Positions 45,589 through 55,824 are shown, counted from the first letter of the stretch. The stretch is 64,000 nucleotides of DNA from Breviolum minutum Mf 1.05b.01 (GCA_000507305.1 DF239924.1:40970-104969), one strand, 5' to 3'. Notes: generated by a model not told the origin, from the letters alone. Numbers and translations: made by a program.

Positions 45589-47629
45589 CGACGACACTAG
45601 GGCCTCAAAATTTACATTCCCAAAGTCGGAAAGGAGTAACCCTGAACCATCCCATCCCATCCCATTTCCAGGGATAAACTTGCTGTTAAACTTCGGGATT
45701 TCACAATCAATTAGCATCCCTGAAACTAACAGCCAAATCGTACCTGCAACATCCAATGGTTGGAGTCGATGATCGATGATCCACCTTCCTTTTGGGGCGG
45801 CCGAACCTGGCAGGTGCTTTTTGGATCTGTTTTTTCGTTTCAGGGAGGTTACCTACCAAGCTGGAAGGTTAATGGCCAACCCCACAAAAAAAAACGAGGT
45901 CAGATGGGTTCTAGGTTTTTGTATACTTGGATGTCCGAGTGGAAGTTTTGGACTAAATGGTGTTAGTCAATGGGTTTATAACTTATAACCTACTTATAAA
46001 TGGGGGGTATTCCTTGGGGTTATAACCCACTAACCATTGATCCTATCTTCCGTCCCGGCACATCCAAGTAGCCTTAACATTTGTAAGCCATAAATATCGG
46101 CCATTTGGAAGGGGTCCCATAACCCCAGGTCTTGGGGACTTACGATCACCACAGTTGCTAACTACGTATCCGAGTCCTGGGATGATCCTCCAAGTATAGA
46201 ATCATCCCCCATGGGATCCGGTTTGGTGGCTCCAAACCGTATCGGCAACTCTTTGACCCAGGAGTTGCCGGTCGTCTCTGCCAGTGGGGGCGCATGAGTC
46301 GCATGCCGGCAAACGTTGCCCGGGGCGAAACAGCCGTAGGGAGCGTTTAGTGTTGGGGTAGGTCTACCTAAGGTTACCTAAGGAAACACTGGCAAAGGTG
46401 GGAAAATACCGTGAAAATACCAGTTGTTTTTTTTTTTGAGTTTTTTTTTGTTGGCCACTTATAAGTTATTAAGTAGATTTTTTTCACCCCAGTTATCCAT
46501 TCATAAGATTGGTTGCAGCATCTACTGTCTATGACACTGATTTTTTCGCAGGGTTTGCCAAGACTTCTAGCCAGGTGGCAGGAGATCATGAAGGTGACTA
46601 TTTAAGTTAAGGCCATCCTAAAACCTGAAACATCTATTTTCAAATGGTTGGCTGTCAATGGGATGATGAACCAAATCTTTATGTAGGGAATGGTTGGAAA
46701 TTACCATTTCCATCCATTTTAAACTGGTGGGCTTTAGGGTTCCAGGATGGTCTGAAAAACATTCCAGATGGTCTGCATCCAAGTTTCCGGATCGTTACGA
46801 AGTCAGCCAAGCACACATGGGAGATGTGTGAACGCCCACCCCCCAAAAAAACCCATCATGCTTTAAAGTACCCTCCCTGAAGCTAACAGCCACACCTGAA
46901 TGGAGTGTTAAAAATTGCTCAGCTTAGAAGCACAGCAACAAAAAAAACGCATGACGACCTTGATTCGCACTCGGCAGCGGCTGAAATGGTGTGAAGTTTC
47001 ACTTCGCAGCCCATTGGAATTTCCGTGGTTGCTGCGACCTGAATTCGCCAAGCACAGAATGATGTTTGGTTCATTGGTTCCAACATTTTTTTGGGGGTGG
47101 CAAGAAACAACAGAAAAGGTGCTTCAGATTTTTTTTGCAGGGGTTGCAACCGCGTCCTTTCTTGACATGAAATGATCTTCCTCCCTTGTTGGTTTTCTGA
47201 ATTCCAAACTTTCCGTTTAAATAAAACGACGATCGGCGGTGTTTATTGGAACTTGTGTTGCGTTTTGTGCTCGGAAAAAGAGCGATCGTGTCTTGGTGGT
47301 GAGAGGGAGATATGAAGAAGTATCGTGGATAAGTCGAAGAGTTCTTCCATGAATCCGCAACTTTTATATAGCTGAATACAATTCATTGGCTGGGTTGTTT
47401 GCCTGTTATTTTTTTACATGATACTGTTGATGGAAGAAATCCCAAACAACCGCCTGACATGTATAAAACCCTAAAAAATAATGGGGATATTTACCATTTC
47501 AACTGGTGAGTTTGCCGGATTTCTGAACCATCCCGCAGTATCACCACTGGGGGGAATATTGTCGAAAATCAACAAAAAAAAACGCTTTTCCAACAGACAA
47601 AGACCAACCAGGAGCTCAACGAAACCTGA
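41708..47629 (+). CDS. Gene 5 model: phase-consistent multi-exon gene with paired cysteines (span)
   Basis: Twelve exons (41708, 42571, 43049, 43328, 43798, 44186, 44931, 45414, 46195, 46553, 46923, 47597) join with agreeing phase at every step and end at TGA 47627-47629. Two junctions are split codons and the rest are phase 0. GT donors are used except GC at 45474. The product opens acidic. It then has a region with C-x2-C and a later C-x2-C (43328-43459) that could bind zinc, several coil-like helices, and a basic Gly/Arg-rich exon. I do not recognise the family. Confidence 0.6.
41966..42071. repeat. Family A element
   Basis: 'tactgttgatggaagacatc' and 'ggatttcttccaacagtat'. Confidence 0.8.
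42571..42656 (+). CDS. Exon, gene 5
   Basis: Acceptor TCTCAG; donor GTCACC. GSDPQGEDKSAYLSRLKGTV, then PYGVEGAA. One base each side is shared with neighbours. Confidence 0.65.
43049..43137 (+). CDS. Exon, gene 5
   Basis: A strong polypyrimidine tract and CCGCAG precede it; donor GTGGTT. CT completes Ala, then EGAENDRDGALSSATATRQR and VDLMVLPGK. An upstream GC-rich frame (HFIDPRGRVAGLASPPP) overlaps the acceptor and is the alternative. Confidence 0.65.
43138..43290. repeat. GTT then GTTCTT repeat
   Basis: Pure GTT passes into GTTCTT with CCT variants. The preceding frame reads on as poly-Val/Leu, which I reject as coding. Confidence 0.95.
43328..43459 (+). CDS. Exon, gene 5, paired cysteines
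   Basis: Acceptor TAAAAG; donor GTGGGG; 44 codons, phase 0 to 0. ETPNCTTCTKMIDACLPPKE, then TILGMSSEVISDRCRSCVKD. C-x2-C near the start and C-x2-C near the end could form a zinc site; the loop is about 25 residues. Confidence 0.65.
43798..43845 (+). CDS. Exon, gene 5
   Basis: Acceptor CACAG; donor GTTGGG; phase 0 to 0, GQFEFIDKEGYGEYIQ. Confidence 0.7.
44186..44248 (+). CDS. Exon, gene 5, helical
   Basis: Acceptor TGCAG; donor GTGCCA; phase 0 to 0, VLKRANQEIFMDQKRILQKI. Confidence 0.7.
44601..44722. repeat. Family C element
   Basis: 'ctaggtggtggcaactcaaa' and 'aaaaaccaccaactggta'. Confidence 0.8.
44931..44975 (+). CDS. Exon, gene 5
   Basis: Acceptor TCACAG; donor GTGCCG; phase 0 to 0, DIKKASKEQNNHTEE. 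Confidence 0.7.
45069..45106 (+). CDS. Possible extra exon, gene 5
   Basis: NESDLRLQQLMG between TGGAAG and GTACGT. Including it would break the phase chain, so it may be skipped or not real. Confidence 0.3.
45414..45473 (+). CDS. Exon, gene 5
   Basis: Acceptor CATTAG. Phase 0, PNEESELQAYRFQHEMTTNF. A GC donor keeps phase 0; a GT donor at 45493 would add AQKRPS but break the phase. Confidence 0.6.
45509..45597. repeat. GAT/GAC microsatellite
   Basis: GATGAC mixtures around a pure GAT core. Confidence 0.95.
45928..46072. repeat. Family H element
   Basis: 'atacttggatgtccgagtgg' and 'cggcacatccaagtag'; interior 'ggttataacccactaacca'. Confidence 0.7.
46080..46194. repeat. Family I element ending at an acceptor
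   Basis: 'cataaatatcggccatttgg' and 'tgggatgatcctccaag'. Its final AG precedes the exon at 46195. The left arm is missing where it abuts family H. Confidence 0.75.
46195..46335 (+). CDS. Exon, gene 5, Gly/Arg-rich
   Basis: 47 codons, phase 0 to 0, donor GTAGGG. YRIIPHGIRFGGSKPYRQLF, then DPGVAGRLCQWGRMSRMPAN and VARGETA. A second frame (GLVAPNRIGNSLTQELP) is open but stops. Confidence 0.65.
46553..46594 (+). CDS. Exon, gene 5
   Basis: Acceptor TCGCAG; donor GTGACT; phase 0 to 0, GLPRLLARWQEIMK. Confidence 0.65.
46923..46988 (+). CDS. Exon, gene 5
   Basis: Acceptor GCTCAG; donor GTGTGA. In phase 0 LRSTATKKTHDDLDSHSAAA, then EM. A second, more coil-like frame reads EAQQQKKRMTTLIRTRQRLK but does not fit the phase. 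Confidence 0.5.
47422..47540. repeat. Family A element
   Basis: 'tactgttgatggaagaaatc' and 'tttctgaaccatcccgcag'. Confidence 0.8.
47597..47629 (+). CDS. Terminal exon, gene 5
   Basis: Acceptor CAACAG, phase 0, TKTNQELNET then TGA. Confidence 0.55.
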   Translation, partial: TKTNQELNET

Positions 47630-47763
47630 GAATTTTTTTCCTTGTAAGATTTGTTTGGTGCCACGCCGTGAAGAAATCAGATGCGTGAAAACTGTATGTA
47701 TGTTTTTTCTTCAGTTAGAAAGCTCAATCTGCAGGTTGAAGTTGGACAGTTTTTTTTGTGAAA

Positions 47764-47866
47764 CATACCCTCCTGATAACTAACATATCCTGTGCAAAAG
47801 TCAATTTTGAAGATGATTTTCCTTGCCAAAGGTGGGATACGTTAGTTCCCTAGAGGATAATTCAAT
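47764..47866. repeat. Family D element
   Basis: 'taccctcctgataactaaca' and 'acgttagttccctagaggat'. Confidence 0.6.
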
Positions 47867-47975
47867 ATACTAAATGCTGCTTGCGCCAAAAACTACTGTT
47901 GGACAATATACAGCTATCTGTGTGTGGGATGATTAGACATGATTACATAAACCACTGTTCAATGGCATGTGTATT

Positions 47976-50900
47976 GTATCAACAGGTTTAGCAGATGTGA
48001 CAGTAGGATTTTGTCATGATCAGGATCACCTGCCGCCGCCGCCCACATTCCGTGTTTGTGTTCGGAAAGATGTTCGGATATGGTCGGGAACTCTCCCTTC
48101 ATGATGGTTCTTAGAGCGGCAAATTTTGTTGTTGCAGAAAGCCGCCCTTGGTTTTCAGCAAGTTTGGGGAATCTTCCCACCCCACCTTTTTGAGTTTTCA
48201 TAAGAACAAAACATGTACCCAAAACACTGCAAATTCTGTCAGACTTCGAAAAAACGATAGGAATATCCAAAAAAGGGGATACTTCTTTTTTCTTTGGGAA
48301 GATGTGTGTCGAACAGCGACACAATAGGAAGCCCCAAAAAAGGGTCGGCCAAAAATCTACTATGCGCGCCGTCGAAGGATGGAGATGGTCGATGGAATCG
48401 GAAAGAGATTGCTGCGCCTCGGACATGGGAAAGCTACGACGTAATGACTCTGCTAGCAACTAGTCCCTTGAGAGTGTCCATACATCGATACAAATGTATA
48501 ACAAAGTATTATATGTGTTTTTTTCACAGAGTCTCAGTTTTCTTTGATTTTGGTGAACCGAAATGATTTTAATATGCAAATATTTACAACTATAGTTGTT
48601 TTCGAAACATCTTCAATGTGTATATAATGGAAAGTAAGAGTGGAGGATTATTTCGTGGCTCGTGTAGAATGTGGATAGTCATTGTCGTCGCCAACTTGGG
48701 GTAGGGATAGTAGGGATAATCATTCAAATTAGTCTGAAGGTAATTGTAGAGACGATACCTGAAACAAAGGGATCTTCATACTAATTGCACCCCCGTAGAT
48801 AATAAAACCTGGGTACCAGGAAGATGGGTGCTTTTAATTCATCTTCGGTTTTTTGCTGAAACCTTGCATTTTCTGTAGGGCCACTGAAGAAAGGACATTT
48901 TTTTTCATCCATGTAGCAATATTTTCATGTAAACACCATTTGTTCTTCATCAAATCGCAGTCTTCATACTACCAGACCTTATAAATCAGCATCAGGATGG
49001 CATGATTTCAACAACTTCCGTAATTCATGGTTTTCGCCTCTGTATTTTTTTCCCCTCTCCTCAACCACGCGGTGGCTTGCCACAACATCGGTTGCCACAA
49101 CATCGGAGGCATATATCCTTCGATCATCTAAGGCCTACGCTTTGGGGGAGTTTAACTTCGTGATGCCCGAGGAGAACTTAGTCACAGCCTCGGCGGACGG
49201 CGGACCGTTTGCCGTTTTTTGGTAGACCTGGTGTTACCCAAACATCAATTTCTTTAATGGTTGTTTCAGTTGGATGATGAACCAAATGTTGACATAAAAG
49301 ATGGTTGTTTAGAGATTCCAGTGAGAAGAGGTATTTTTCTTTTGGCATCTGCCACCCCAGGATGCCATTGTGGCAAATTTTCAGGTGTAGTATTCCATCT
49401 TCGCCTAAAGATGTTTCAGTCGTCATCCTGGTGGTGACGAGGAATCCGCATCCCGGCAGGCCTGCCGGGTTAGTTCCAATCCAGGATGTGTTTTTTGGTC
49501 CTTTTGTGTGTCTCAGAATGACTCTGAGAACAAGCATGTATCCTGTATCCCCCCAAAAACTAACATGACAATTAAACAATCCACCATGAATGAAGACGTA
49601 TTTCCTATTGAAAAATGGGAATTTTCCAGGAATCGTCATGTTAGTGAACTCAGGGGTGTAAATCTTGAAGGTGATATTTGATGCTAACAACATGGCATTT
49701 AGTCTAGAGTCCGCCCCCCCCCCCCCCCCACACACACCGGTCAGCCATATAGAGGTGCTGGGTCACAATAGCATGTAGGTGTCTATCTGTATTAATTCTA
49801 AAGCCTACTTGCAACTTGGTTGTATGTTTTGTTTCTTTCTTTTTGTTCAAAGAAACTGCCCCCTTTAGTTCCAAACAAAAAAAGTCAAGATACCTTTTCA
49901 AACCCCGGGCCCCCTCTGAAACAAAAAAACACACACACACAAACACCAACCTTTTCAACACCCATAAAAAACCTTACCACGTGATTCAAGCCGTGACCTT
50001 TTGATCACCCAGTTGCAGGTCACTCAACCTTGAAAAAAGGGTCACTTAGCTATCACAAAAAATTCAGGAAGAATTGCCAGGTACTTCGAAAGGTACCTAA
50101 AAACACCCCGCAGGAAAGATTTTCCATGTGAGCCATGTTCGTTTTTTCGGGGCTCACTCCCACCAGTTTTAGGTAGTCTATAATCACCCAAATTAACCAT
50201 ATATACCTTTCATGTAATTTTTTTTTGGTATAGTTCTTGACTTCTAGGGAGAAACAAAAAAATCCCCACCAACCCATCACCAGAACCCAGATCCGAATCC
50301 ATGGAGGAACTTTTTGACCCAACATTTTTCGCAAAACTTGCCTCTTAAGGATCGGATCATGCGACAAGTTTGCAGAGGTGAAGGCCTGTGTGAGTCACTA
50401 TGGGCCAGGTGGAGATTTCTGAATGAGACAAACATCCGTATGTTAAAACATGAGAATTTTAAAGGGCCCAATAAGTTAAGCCAAGTTTCCGCCTTTGGAA
50501 ATTTTCGGCCAAATCTAAGGGGGTTCATAGAACCTGATCAAACCCCAGAAATAAGGCCTTTTTTAAGAGCTTATTAACCATTGCTTTCCCTTAACAAGGC
50601 CGGCTATTAAACCCTTAGTTGTGGGTGGCAAGATGGCCTTGAAAACCTGGGGGCTTGGCAGCCAGGGCCTCTTAGAATCCCCCGGTGATGTCCCGTTGTT
50701 TTTAAGTCGTAGTACCGTAGGGTCGGAAAGGTTGGAAAGTGGACGGTGTTAAGAAGGCCCAACTTTGAAGCTCCCAACGGGGGTGGGAAGCGTTTGTATA
50801 TCCCAACAAAAACTGGGTGGTGGTCAAATATTGTTAATTTTCACCCCGAAAATTGGGGATGATTTCCAATTTGACTAATATTTAAATGATCCAATTTGAC

Positions 50901-53107
50901 GAGCATATTTTTCAAATGGGTTGAAACCACCAACTAGAAAAAGATTGTGGATATACTAAGTTGAGGATGATATTATATTCAAAAATTGACATATCAAATC
51001 CTGGAATGATTACACCCTCCCTGAAAATAACAGTAAGCACCTGAAAAATGGGGGGAGTGTTTATATTGTATATATATATATGGATATATGGGGGTTTCCT
51101 AAAATGATGCTACCCAACAACCATGGGTTTCCTTACTAAAAATGACCATTTTGGTGTGTTTTGGGGGTACCCCTGTTTTTGGAACCCCCCATATCTATAT
51201 ACACATGGTTTTGTGTTTTTTGTGTTTGAAAACCTTTTCCTGGATTTCATTTCCCTTTTTGAGGAAAAAATGGTGAACGATTAGCAGGTGCCTCTGCAGA
51301 TGCCTTGCATCTCGTGAAAATCTCTGTGGGTATCGCTCGCGATGAGGCCCTTGGGATCCCCTTTTTTTTCAAGGGATTTTTTGTGGGAGTAGTATGAAAA
51401 CGGGTGGTTTTACTATTGGGGATCCCTTGAAATTTCCTTTAAATCTTGTTTTGTTTTGTAATGAAATGATATGGAAACTGGAAACCACAAAAAACCAAAA
51501 ATTTAGAAGGGAAAAAACCAGGTGGGTGAAAAGAAAAGGCCTCCCCCAAAAAGGTGGCTCTGTTTTGGGCCATGTTCCCTAACAAATATGGCCCTGCGGA
51601 TCTTCCCACCATTTTCTGTCCCATACCATCCATGGTTGACTGGCATATTTACCCTACATGAATGGTTGATTTTTATGGTAAATGTAGTAAATACGGATGG
51701 TATGGGAGTGGAAAGATGCAGCTTTATGTTGGAAAAAATCATCCAGCTCGAAAAGGGCGGGTTCCGTGGTTCTTTAGTTTTTTTTTTGGATTAGACTATC
51801 CAGTTATGTGGAGATTATGACAAACTATTACAGCATAATATCGTAAGTATCCCTATAAGCAAACCAGCATAATGGAAAGTAGGAGGTTCGTTTTTCGTGG
51901 CTCAAAAGACGAGTTGACCCTGGTTGTGTGCAGTTAGGGGATGAACAACCTACCCAGTACTATCAAGGATTACGCCTCCCGAACTGTCGATACCCAAAAT
52001 GATGCCGGCCTTTTAAACGGGTATGATACCGGCTTCAAAACATGGCCTCATTTTAAGGTATCTATATGTGAACATTTTATGGGGGTATTTGTTTACAACA
52101 AGCCATGAAATAAGGGACTTTTGAGCAAAAAAGCCCGGATTTCATGGGAACCATGTGCTGCTGTTGCTCAAAATGATTCGGGGACCAAACCTTTGGGAAG
52201 GAACTTGACACCCAAAAAAAAATCCGCCCAGTGGGGAATGAGAGCTGAGTTTTTGGAGTCTTTTTTTCACCGTTTTTTTGTTGATACACCCCGGTAAAGT
52301 AACATAGCAATAAAACATGGACCCAGAATGAAGATGTATTTTCCTATTGCATATGGTGATTTTGCATTGCTATGTTAGTTTACCAGAGGGTACATGGAAA
52401 AACTGGTTGAACACTACACTTAGGAGGTTTAGAGCCATTTTGATACTGCAGCTACATTTTGAATGGGGGTAATTATAATTATATTATAATTATCGTCAAG
52501 GACCTTTCTGCAAGACATGGGAATGGCAACGAATCTACTTTTGCATTTTTATTTGGGTGAGGGTGGTGTATGCCAGCAAAGATGACCACTATGCATGAAG
52601 CATCTTCTACCATGAATCCAGCAACCAACCAGGATAACATGTAAACAAATATTTCCACTGTCACTGGGGGAAATACTGCCAACAAAACAGCCAAAACTTG
52701 TCACACTTTTTCCCTTCTTGGCTCACCTTCTAAGAATGGTAACGGAACCTAAATACTTTGCGTTTCGGATGTGATTGGACACCCCTACATGATCCTGTGA
52801 CGACAAGGTGAGCTAGGATTCCTACTTGGATGTCCCAGGAAGTTAGGATTAATGGTTAGTAAGTTGGTTATAACATGTTATGACCTACTTACAAATGGGG
52901 GTATATTGGGGTTATAACCCACTTACTAAACATTGATCCTAACTTCCTGGCACATCCAAGTAGGGTTTAGTGCCGAACCAAGAAAAACATCACCCAGCTT
53001 CACCTGCATCACCTGGAAATCCCTCCTACTCGTACCAGGCCAGAGGCCAAGTGAAACGAGAAATTCGCCTCGAAAAAGAGCGACTGGAGTTACTGGGTCT
53101 CAGTTAA
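47976..53107 (+). CDS. Gene 6 model (span), poorly resolved
   Basis: Candidate exons at 47986, 49133, 50291, 51288 and 52971. The last three join in phase and end at TAA 53105-53107; the earlier ones do not link by phase. The end is a charged coiled coil. No domain is recognised. Confidence 0.35.
47986..48075 (+). CDS. Candidate exon, strand ambiguous
   Basis: After TCAACAG the + frame reads LADVTVGFCHDQDHLPPPP, then TFRVCVRKDVRIW. The - strand over 48029-48168 also looks coding (KFAALRTIMKGEFPTISEHL, with a GT after it). I favour + because all other exons are +. Confidence 0.3.
48100..49132 (+). other. Stretch with weak coding signal
   Basis: At 48330-48450 all frames are open on both strands and none could be chosen. 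The remainder is AT-rich intron-like sequence without a recognised repeat. Confidence 0.3.
49133..49221 (+). CDS. Exon, gene 6
   Basis: Acceptor TCTAAG; donor GTAGAC; phase 0 to 2. AYALGEFNFVMPEENLVTAS, then ADGGPFAVF. The frame is open upstream through a 15-base tandem repeat (VATTSEAYILRSS). Confidence 0.6.
49545..49662. repeat. Family F element
   Basis: 'caaaaactaacatgacaatt' and 'aatcgtcatgttagtgaact'. Confidence 0.7.
49983..50092. repeat. Family G element, reverse orientation
   Basis: 'gattcaagccgtgaccttt' on the left and 'aggaagaattgccaggtac' on the right. Confidence 0.75.
50291..50377 (+). CDS. Exon, gene 6, right edge uncertain
   Basis: Acceptor ACCCAG; donor GTGAAG, which gives the phase needed by 51288. 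PNPWRNFLTQHFSQNLPLKD, then RIMRQVCR. The frame stays open to 50522 (LCESLWARWRFLNETNIR). Another frame reads SESMEELFDPTFFAKLAS and stops. Confidence 0.4.
50545..50640. repeat. Family K element
   Basis: 'aaataaggccttttttaaga' and 'aaggccggctattaaaccct'. Confidence 0.55.
50812..50940. repeat. Family C element with duplicated core
   Basis: 'ctgggtggtggtcaaatatt' and 'gggttgaaaccaccaactag'. The core occurs twice ('ttccaatttgactaatattt', 'gatccaatttgacgagcat'). Confidence 0.8.
51086..51196. repeat. Family B element
   Basis: 'atgggggtttcctaaaatga' and 'gttttggaaccccccatat'. Confidence 0.8.
51288..51329 (+). CDS. Exon, gene 6
   Basis: Acceptor TAGCAG; donor GTATCG. GT completes Gly, then ASADALHLVKISV plus one base. 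The frame continues open (GIARDEALGIP). Confidence 0.5.
51626..51714. repeat. Family M element
   Basis: 'ataccatccatggttgactg' and 'gtagtaaatacggatggtat', an inverted pair. Confidence 0.65.
51790..51888. repeat. Family J element
   Basis: 'gattagactatccagttatg' and 'aaaccagcataatggaaagt'. Confidence 0.6.
52284..52396. repeat. Family D element
   Basis: 'taccccggtaaagtaacatag'-type left arm (here 'caccccggtaaagtaacata') and 'gctatgttagtttaccagag'. Confidence 0.75.
52825..52966. repeat. Family H element
   Basis: 'ctacttggatgtcccaggaa' and 'aacttcctggcacatccaag'. It abuts the last exon of gene 6. Confidence 0.85.
52971..53107 (+). CDS. Terminal exon, gene 6, coiled coil
   Basis: Acceptor GTTTAG just past a family H element. 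TG completes Val, then PNQEKHHPASPASPGNPSYS, YQARGQVKREIRLEKERLEL and LGLS, TAA. Confidence 0.65.
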
Positions 53108-53253
53108 AATATCTAGGTGGTGCAAGATGGGGCCCCCGGTCCCTACTATCAGTGGATTTATCCCTAGTTATACCCATTTACAACCATGGTTAAATAGGGT
53201 TTGCTGGGGTTATAACTACCTTAAAACTAGTGCGATTTTTTCTTAACCCCCTG

Positions 53254-53363
53254 GAATTTGACATAGATACCCGAAAAATGACGCCATATTTGAAAGGAGA
53301 TACTGCACATTTTCCAAAAACCTTTCTTTTTGGGTATCTACGTTAAATTTCGTTGGTGTAAAG
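53254..53363. repeat. Family F element
   Basis: 'ccctggaatttgacatagat' and 'gggtatctacgttaaatttc'. Confidence 0.55.
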
Positions 53364-53421
53364 CTTGTATGAAGATGTTCTGTTATTGTTTTCGTCTCAC
53401 AAAAGCACTAGAGCCTTGCAG

Positions 53422-53631
53422 GTTAAATGACATTGACAGAACGAGGTTAGGAGGAGGCAAGGATGCCTATTTGCCTAGTAAATGGGAAAATGGGATTATG
53501 ACCAGGTTGCCGATGACTGTGACGAATGAAAGGTATACGGTATACGTAGTTAGACAATTCTCCAAATTTGCGACGATCAAAAACCTGAGTGGAAAAGACA
53601 AACAAATCTTTCTGTATTTGATCTTTTTTGA
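53422..53631 (+). CDS. Exon, gene 7
   Basis: Acceptor TTGCAG; consensus donor GTAAAT. LNDIDRTRLGGGKDAYLPSK, WENGIMTRLPMTVTNERYTV, YVVRQFSKFATIKNLSGKDK, QIFLYLIFF. It is longer than most exons here and low in GC. Confidence 0.5.
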
Positions 53632-54190
53632 GTAAATGGGGCTTAAACATCCCCCATGTATCATCTTCAGTGATTCGCTTCCGTTGGAACAGCAGGCTGT
53701 TATCTTATTAGAGTCGCCACGGTTTTCAGATCCATCGCAATGCAAGTTTTTTTTTTTTTTTGAAAAGCGCCAATGCATGGAATCCCAAGCATGTATCCAA
53801 AGCCAAATGCCAGATTTTTTGTTGAGACTAATTTATAGTTGACAGCATGACTTACGGTTTACTTTTTTAACTTCTGCATGAAAAGTAGTTATGAACACTT
53901 CAGATGACCCAAAAAAAGGTAAAAGAATGATTTTTAGCATGCACATCTAAAAAAAGAATGAGAATGAATGTGAAAGAGCTAGAAAATGACTTACCCTTTC
54001 AACTCCACCATCCACGGTTGCCTGGTATATTTACCTAACATGAATGGTTGATTTTTTACGGTTTTCATGTAGGGAACATGACCAGTCCCACAGATGGCCA
54101 ACACCAAGGCGCGAGGCGCGCGAAGAGCGCGAAGCCGAGCTGCGCCGGCGCTTAGCCGAGGTGAAGGCCGAATGTCAGGCGAGGGTTTAG
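53422..54190 (+). CDS. Gene 7 model: three phase-linked exons, coiled-coil tail (span)
   Basis: Exons 53422-53631, 53671-53721 and 54094-54190 share split codons that agree at both joins, ending at TAG 54188-54190. The first junction would leave an intron of only 39 bases, which is short, so that join needs proof. No family is recognised. Confidence 0.4.
53671..53721 (+). CDS. Exon, gene 7
   Basis: Acceptor CTTCAG; donor GTTTTC. T completes Asp, then DSLPLEQQAVILLESP plus two bases completing Arg. Confidence 0.5.
54019..54082. repeat. Family M element (part)
   Basis: 'tgcctggtatatttacctaa' and 'atgaatggttgattttttac'. Confidence 0.6.
54094..54190 (+). CDS. Terminal exon, gene 7, coiled coil
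   Basis: Acceptor CCACAG. WPTPRREAREEREAELRRR, then LAEVKAECQARV and TAG. Very GC-rich against its surroundings. Confidence 0.65.
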
Positions 54191-54324
54191 GGGGGAAGTT
54201 TTGGGGAAGAGATGGTTGGTTATGATAGGGATCCTTATAGATGGTACCTGTCATCCTGTCACACCCAAGATATATTTCCTAACTAGGTGGTGACAACTCA
54301 GATTTTTTTTTATTCTTACTTGCA

Positions 54325-54573
54325 GGATCATCCCAGTTACTTAGAGGTTCAGGATACTTAGCAACTGGTCATATATAGGTTGAAAGCCCTAGTTAGGGGA
54401 CATATAACCCACTTACAGAGGTTATGACCCTGGTTACTATCCACTTGCTATCCTGAACCTCTAAGTAGTAAGTAGTTAGTAACTGTGGTGATCGTAAGTC
54501 CCCAAGACCTGGGGTGACGGGACCCAGAAATGGGGGTTATTAACCACTTAGTAACTAGGATGATCCTCCAAGT
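54325..54573. repeat. Family I element, enlarged
   Basis: 'caggatcatcccagttactt' and 'ctaggatgatcctccaag'. The interior carries its own inverted pair ('gaggttcaggatacttagca' and 'tatcctgaacctctaagtag'). Confidence 0.75.
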
Positions 54574-54990
54574 AATAGGGATCCTTATGAATGGTTTACT
54601 ATAATCCCCAACAGATCCCCTAAACAACCATCTCATTGCTCAGTTTTCATTGTTTTTGGAGACAACCCATATGTTAATCACTTACTGGGATGAAACAACC
54701 ATTAGCCATTTTTAATTTTTGGAAGTCTAAACAACCATTTTGTCCATTATACTGATTGTTTAATAGGGATCCTTATAATCTGGGCAATTTATAGCGACCT
54801 TTCCCCGCCGGTTAGTCACCCCAAATGGTGGTGAAAAGAAACTGAATCCGGACCCCAAAATGGCTGAAAGATTCAGGTTAAGGATTTAAGATAATGATTT
54901 GCCCAGTTATAATGGTTGGTTTATGAAATAATTCCCACATAACTGGGTAGGATTTCATCCCCAACAAATCCCCTAAACAACAGGGTTTCA
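54560..54990. repeat. Family J pieces, reverse orientation
   Basis: 'ccccaacagatcccctaaac' (54607) and 'ccccaacaaatcccctaaac' (54960), with 'tataatctgggcaattt' between. Confidence 0.6.
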
Positions 54991-55358
54991 TTTCTCACTT
55001 GGTTTTTTTGCCGTCTACCTGGAACTCTAAACAAACATTTTTTAATGGATGTTTCGTGATTTCCAACCTTCAATGTAAAGATTTGGTTCATCATCCAACT
55101 GAAACAACCATTAGATTAGTAAATGGATGTTCAGTATCACCACCTCGCCCCCCAAAAGTATTCTTCAATCCGTCACTATGAGTTGAAAGGAAACACTTCT
55201 TTTTAAACCATTCCTCCCAAAGTTTTGTGTGATTGTTTGCCTTATACAGTTTCTTTTTTTTTTCCCCACCAAAACCCACCCCATTTTCTTTGAAAAAAAA
55301 CACAAAATCTTCAAACACAACCAACAAAAATCCACCCCTTGTAACAACAACGACTACC

Positions 55359-55476
55359 AGGTGTAACAAGAAGCCGTGACCTTGGAAATCCGTCACCAAC
55401 AGCCTTTGAGTTCGGGTCACGTTTTCATCCCCCCAACAAAAAGGTCACGATCGCAGAACTGCCAGGTACTTCGTTA
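55359..55476. repeat. Family G element, reverse orientation
   Basis: 'ccaggtgtaacaagaagccg' and 'cgcagaactgccaggtac'. Confidence 0.65.
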
Positions 55477-55485
55477 GTACCCAAA

Positions 55486-55602
55486 AAACACCCCGGAAAA
55501 CCAAGATTGTAAGATGACAATGGAAAAACAACCATGGTTTTGAAGATGTATCTCCAAAAATTCGGTGATTTTCCATTGGAGCCATGTTCGTTTTCGGTTG
55601 CC
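55486..55602. repeat. Family F element
   Basis: 'caccccggaaaaccaagatt' and 'ggagccatgttcgttttcgg'. Confidence 0.65.
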
Positions 55603-55617
55603 TGGTTTTCCTGCCAG

Positions 55618-55680
55618 GACTGCCTGGAAGCACTCAAAAAGTTGGATCCCGACGTAGAAGCGGCGGAACATCTCACCGAG
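55618..55680 (+). CDS. Exon, gene 8
   Basis: Acceptor TGCCAG; GC donor; phase 0 to 0, DCLEALKKLDPDVEAAEHLT then E. Strong helix character. Confidence 0.65.
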
Positions 55681-55824
55681 GCTTCTGGATGGGGGTGGAG
55701 GGGTTGGGTTTGTTTGGATTTTTTTTGTTTGGTTGTTTGTCATCAGGGGGTGGGGTTTTGCCCACTTTTTATATAGTTTGGTTTGGATTTTTTTTTGGGT
55801 TTTCAGGGGGTGACTGGTCGTCAG

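Larger units (their letters stand above)
54191..55617 (+). other. Repeat-filled stretch between genes 7 and 8
   Basis: Holds family I (54325-54573), family J pieces (54560-54650 and 54880-54990, reversed), family G reversed (55359-55476) and family F (55486-55602). No exon is seen. Confidence 0.5.

Noticed and set aside
47959-48459. - strand gene with coding-like segments
   Set aside because: Parts look coding, but the + strand is equally plausible in the same place and all other exons are +. Kept only as an ambiguous + exon.
49178-49735. 185-codon open frame on the - strand
   Set aside because: It runs antisense through a good + exon and a family F element.
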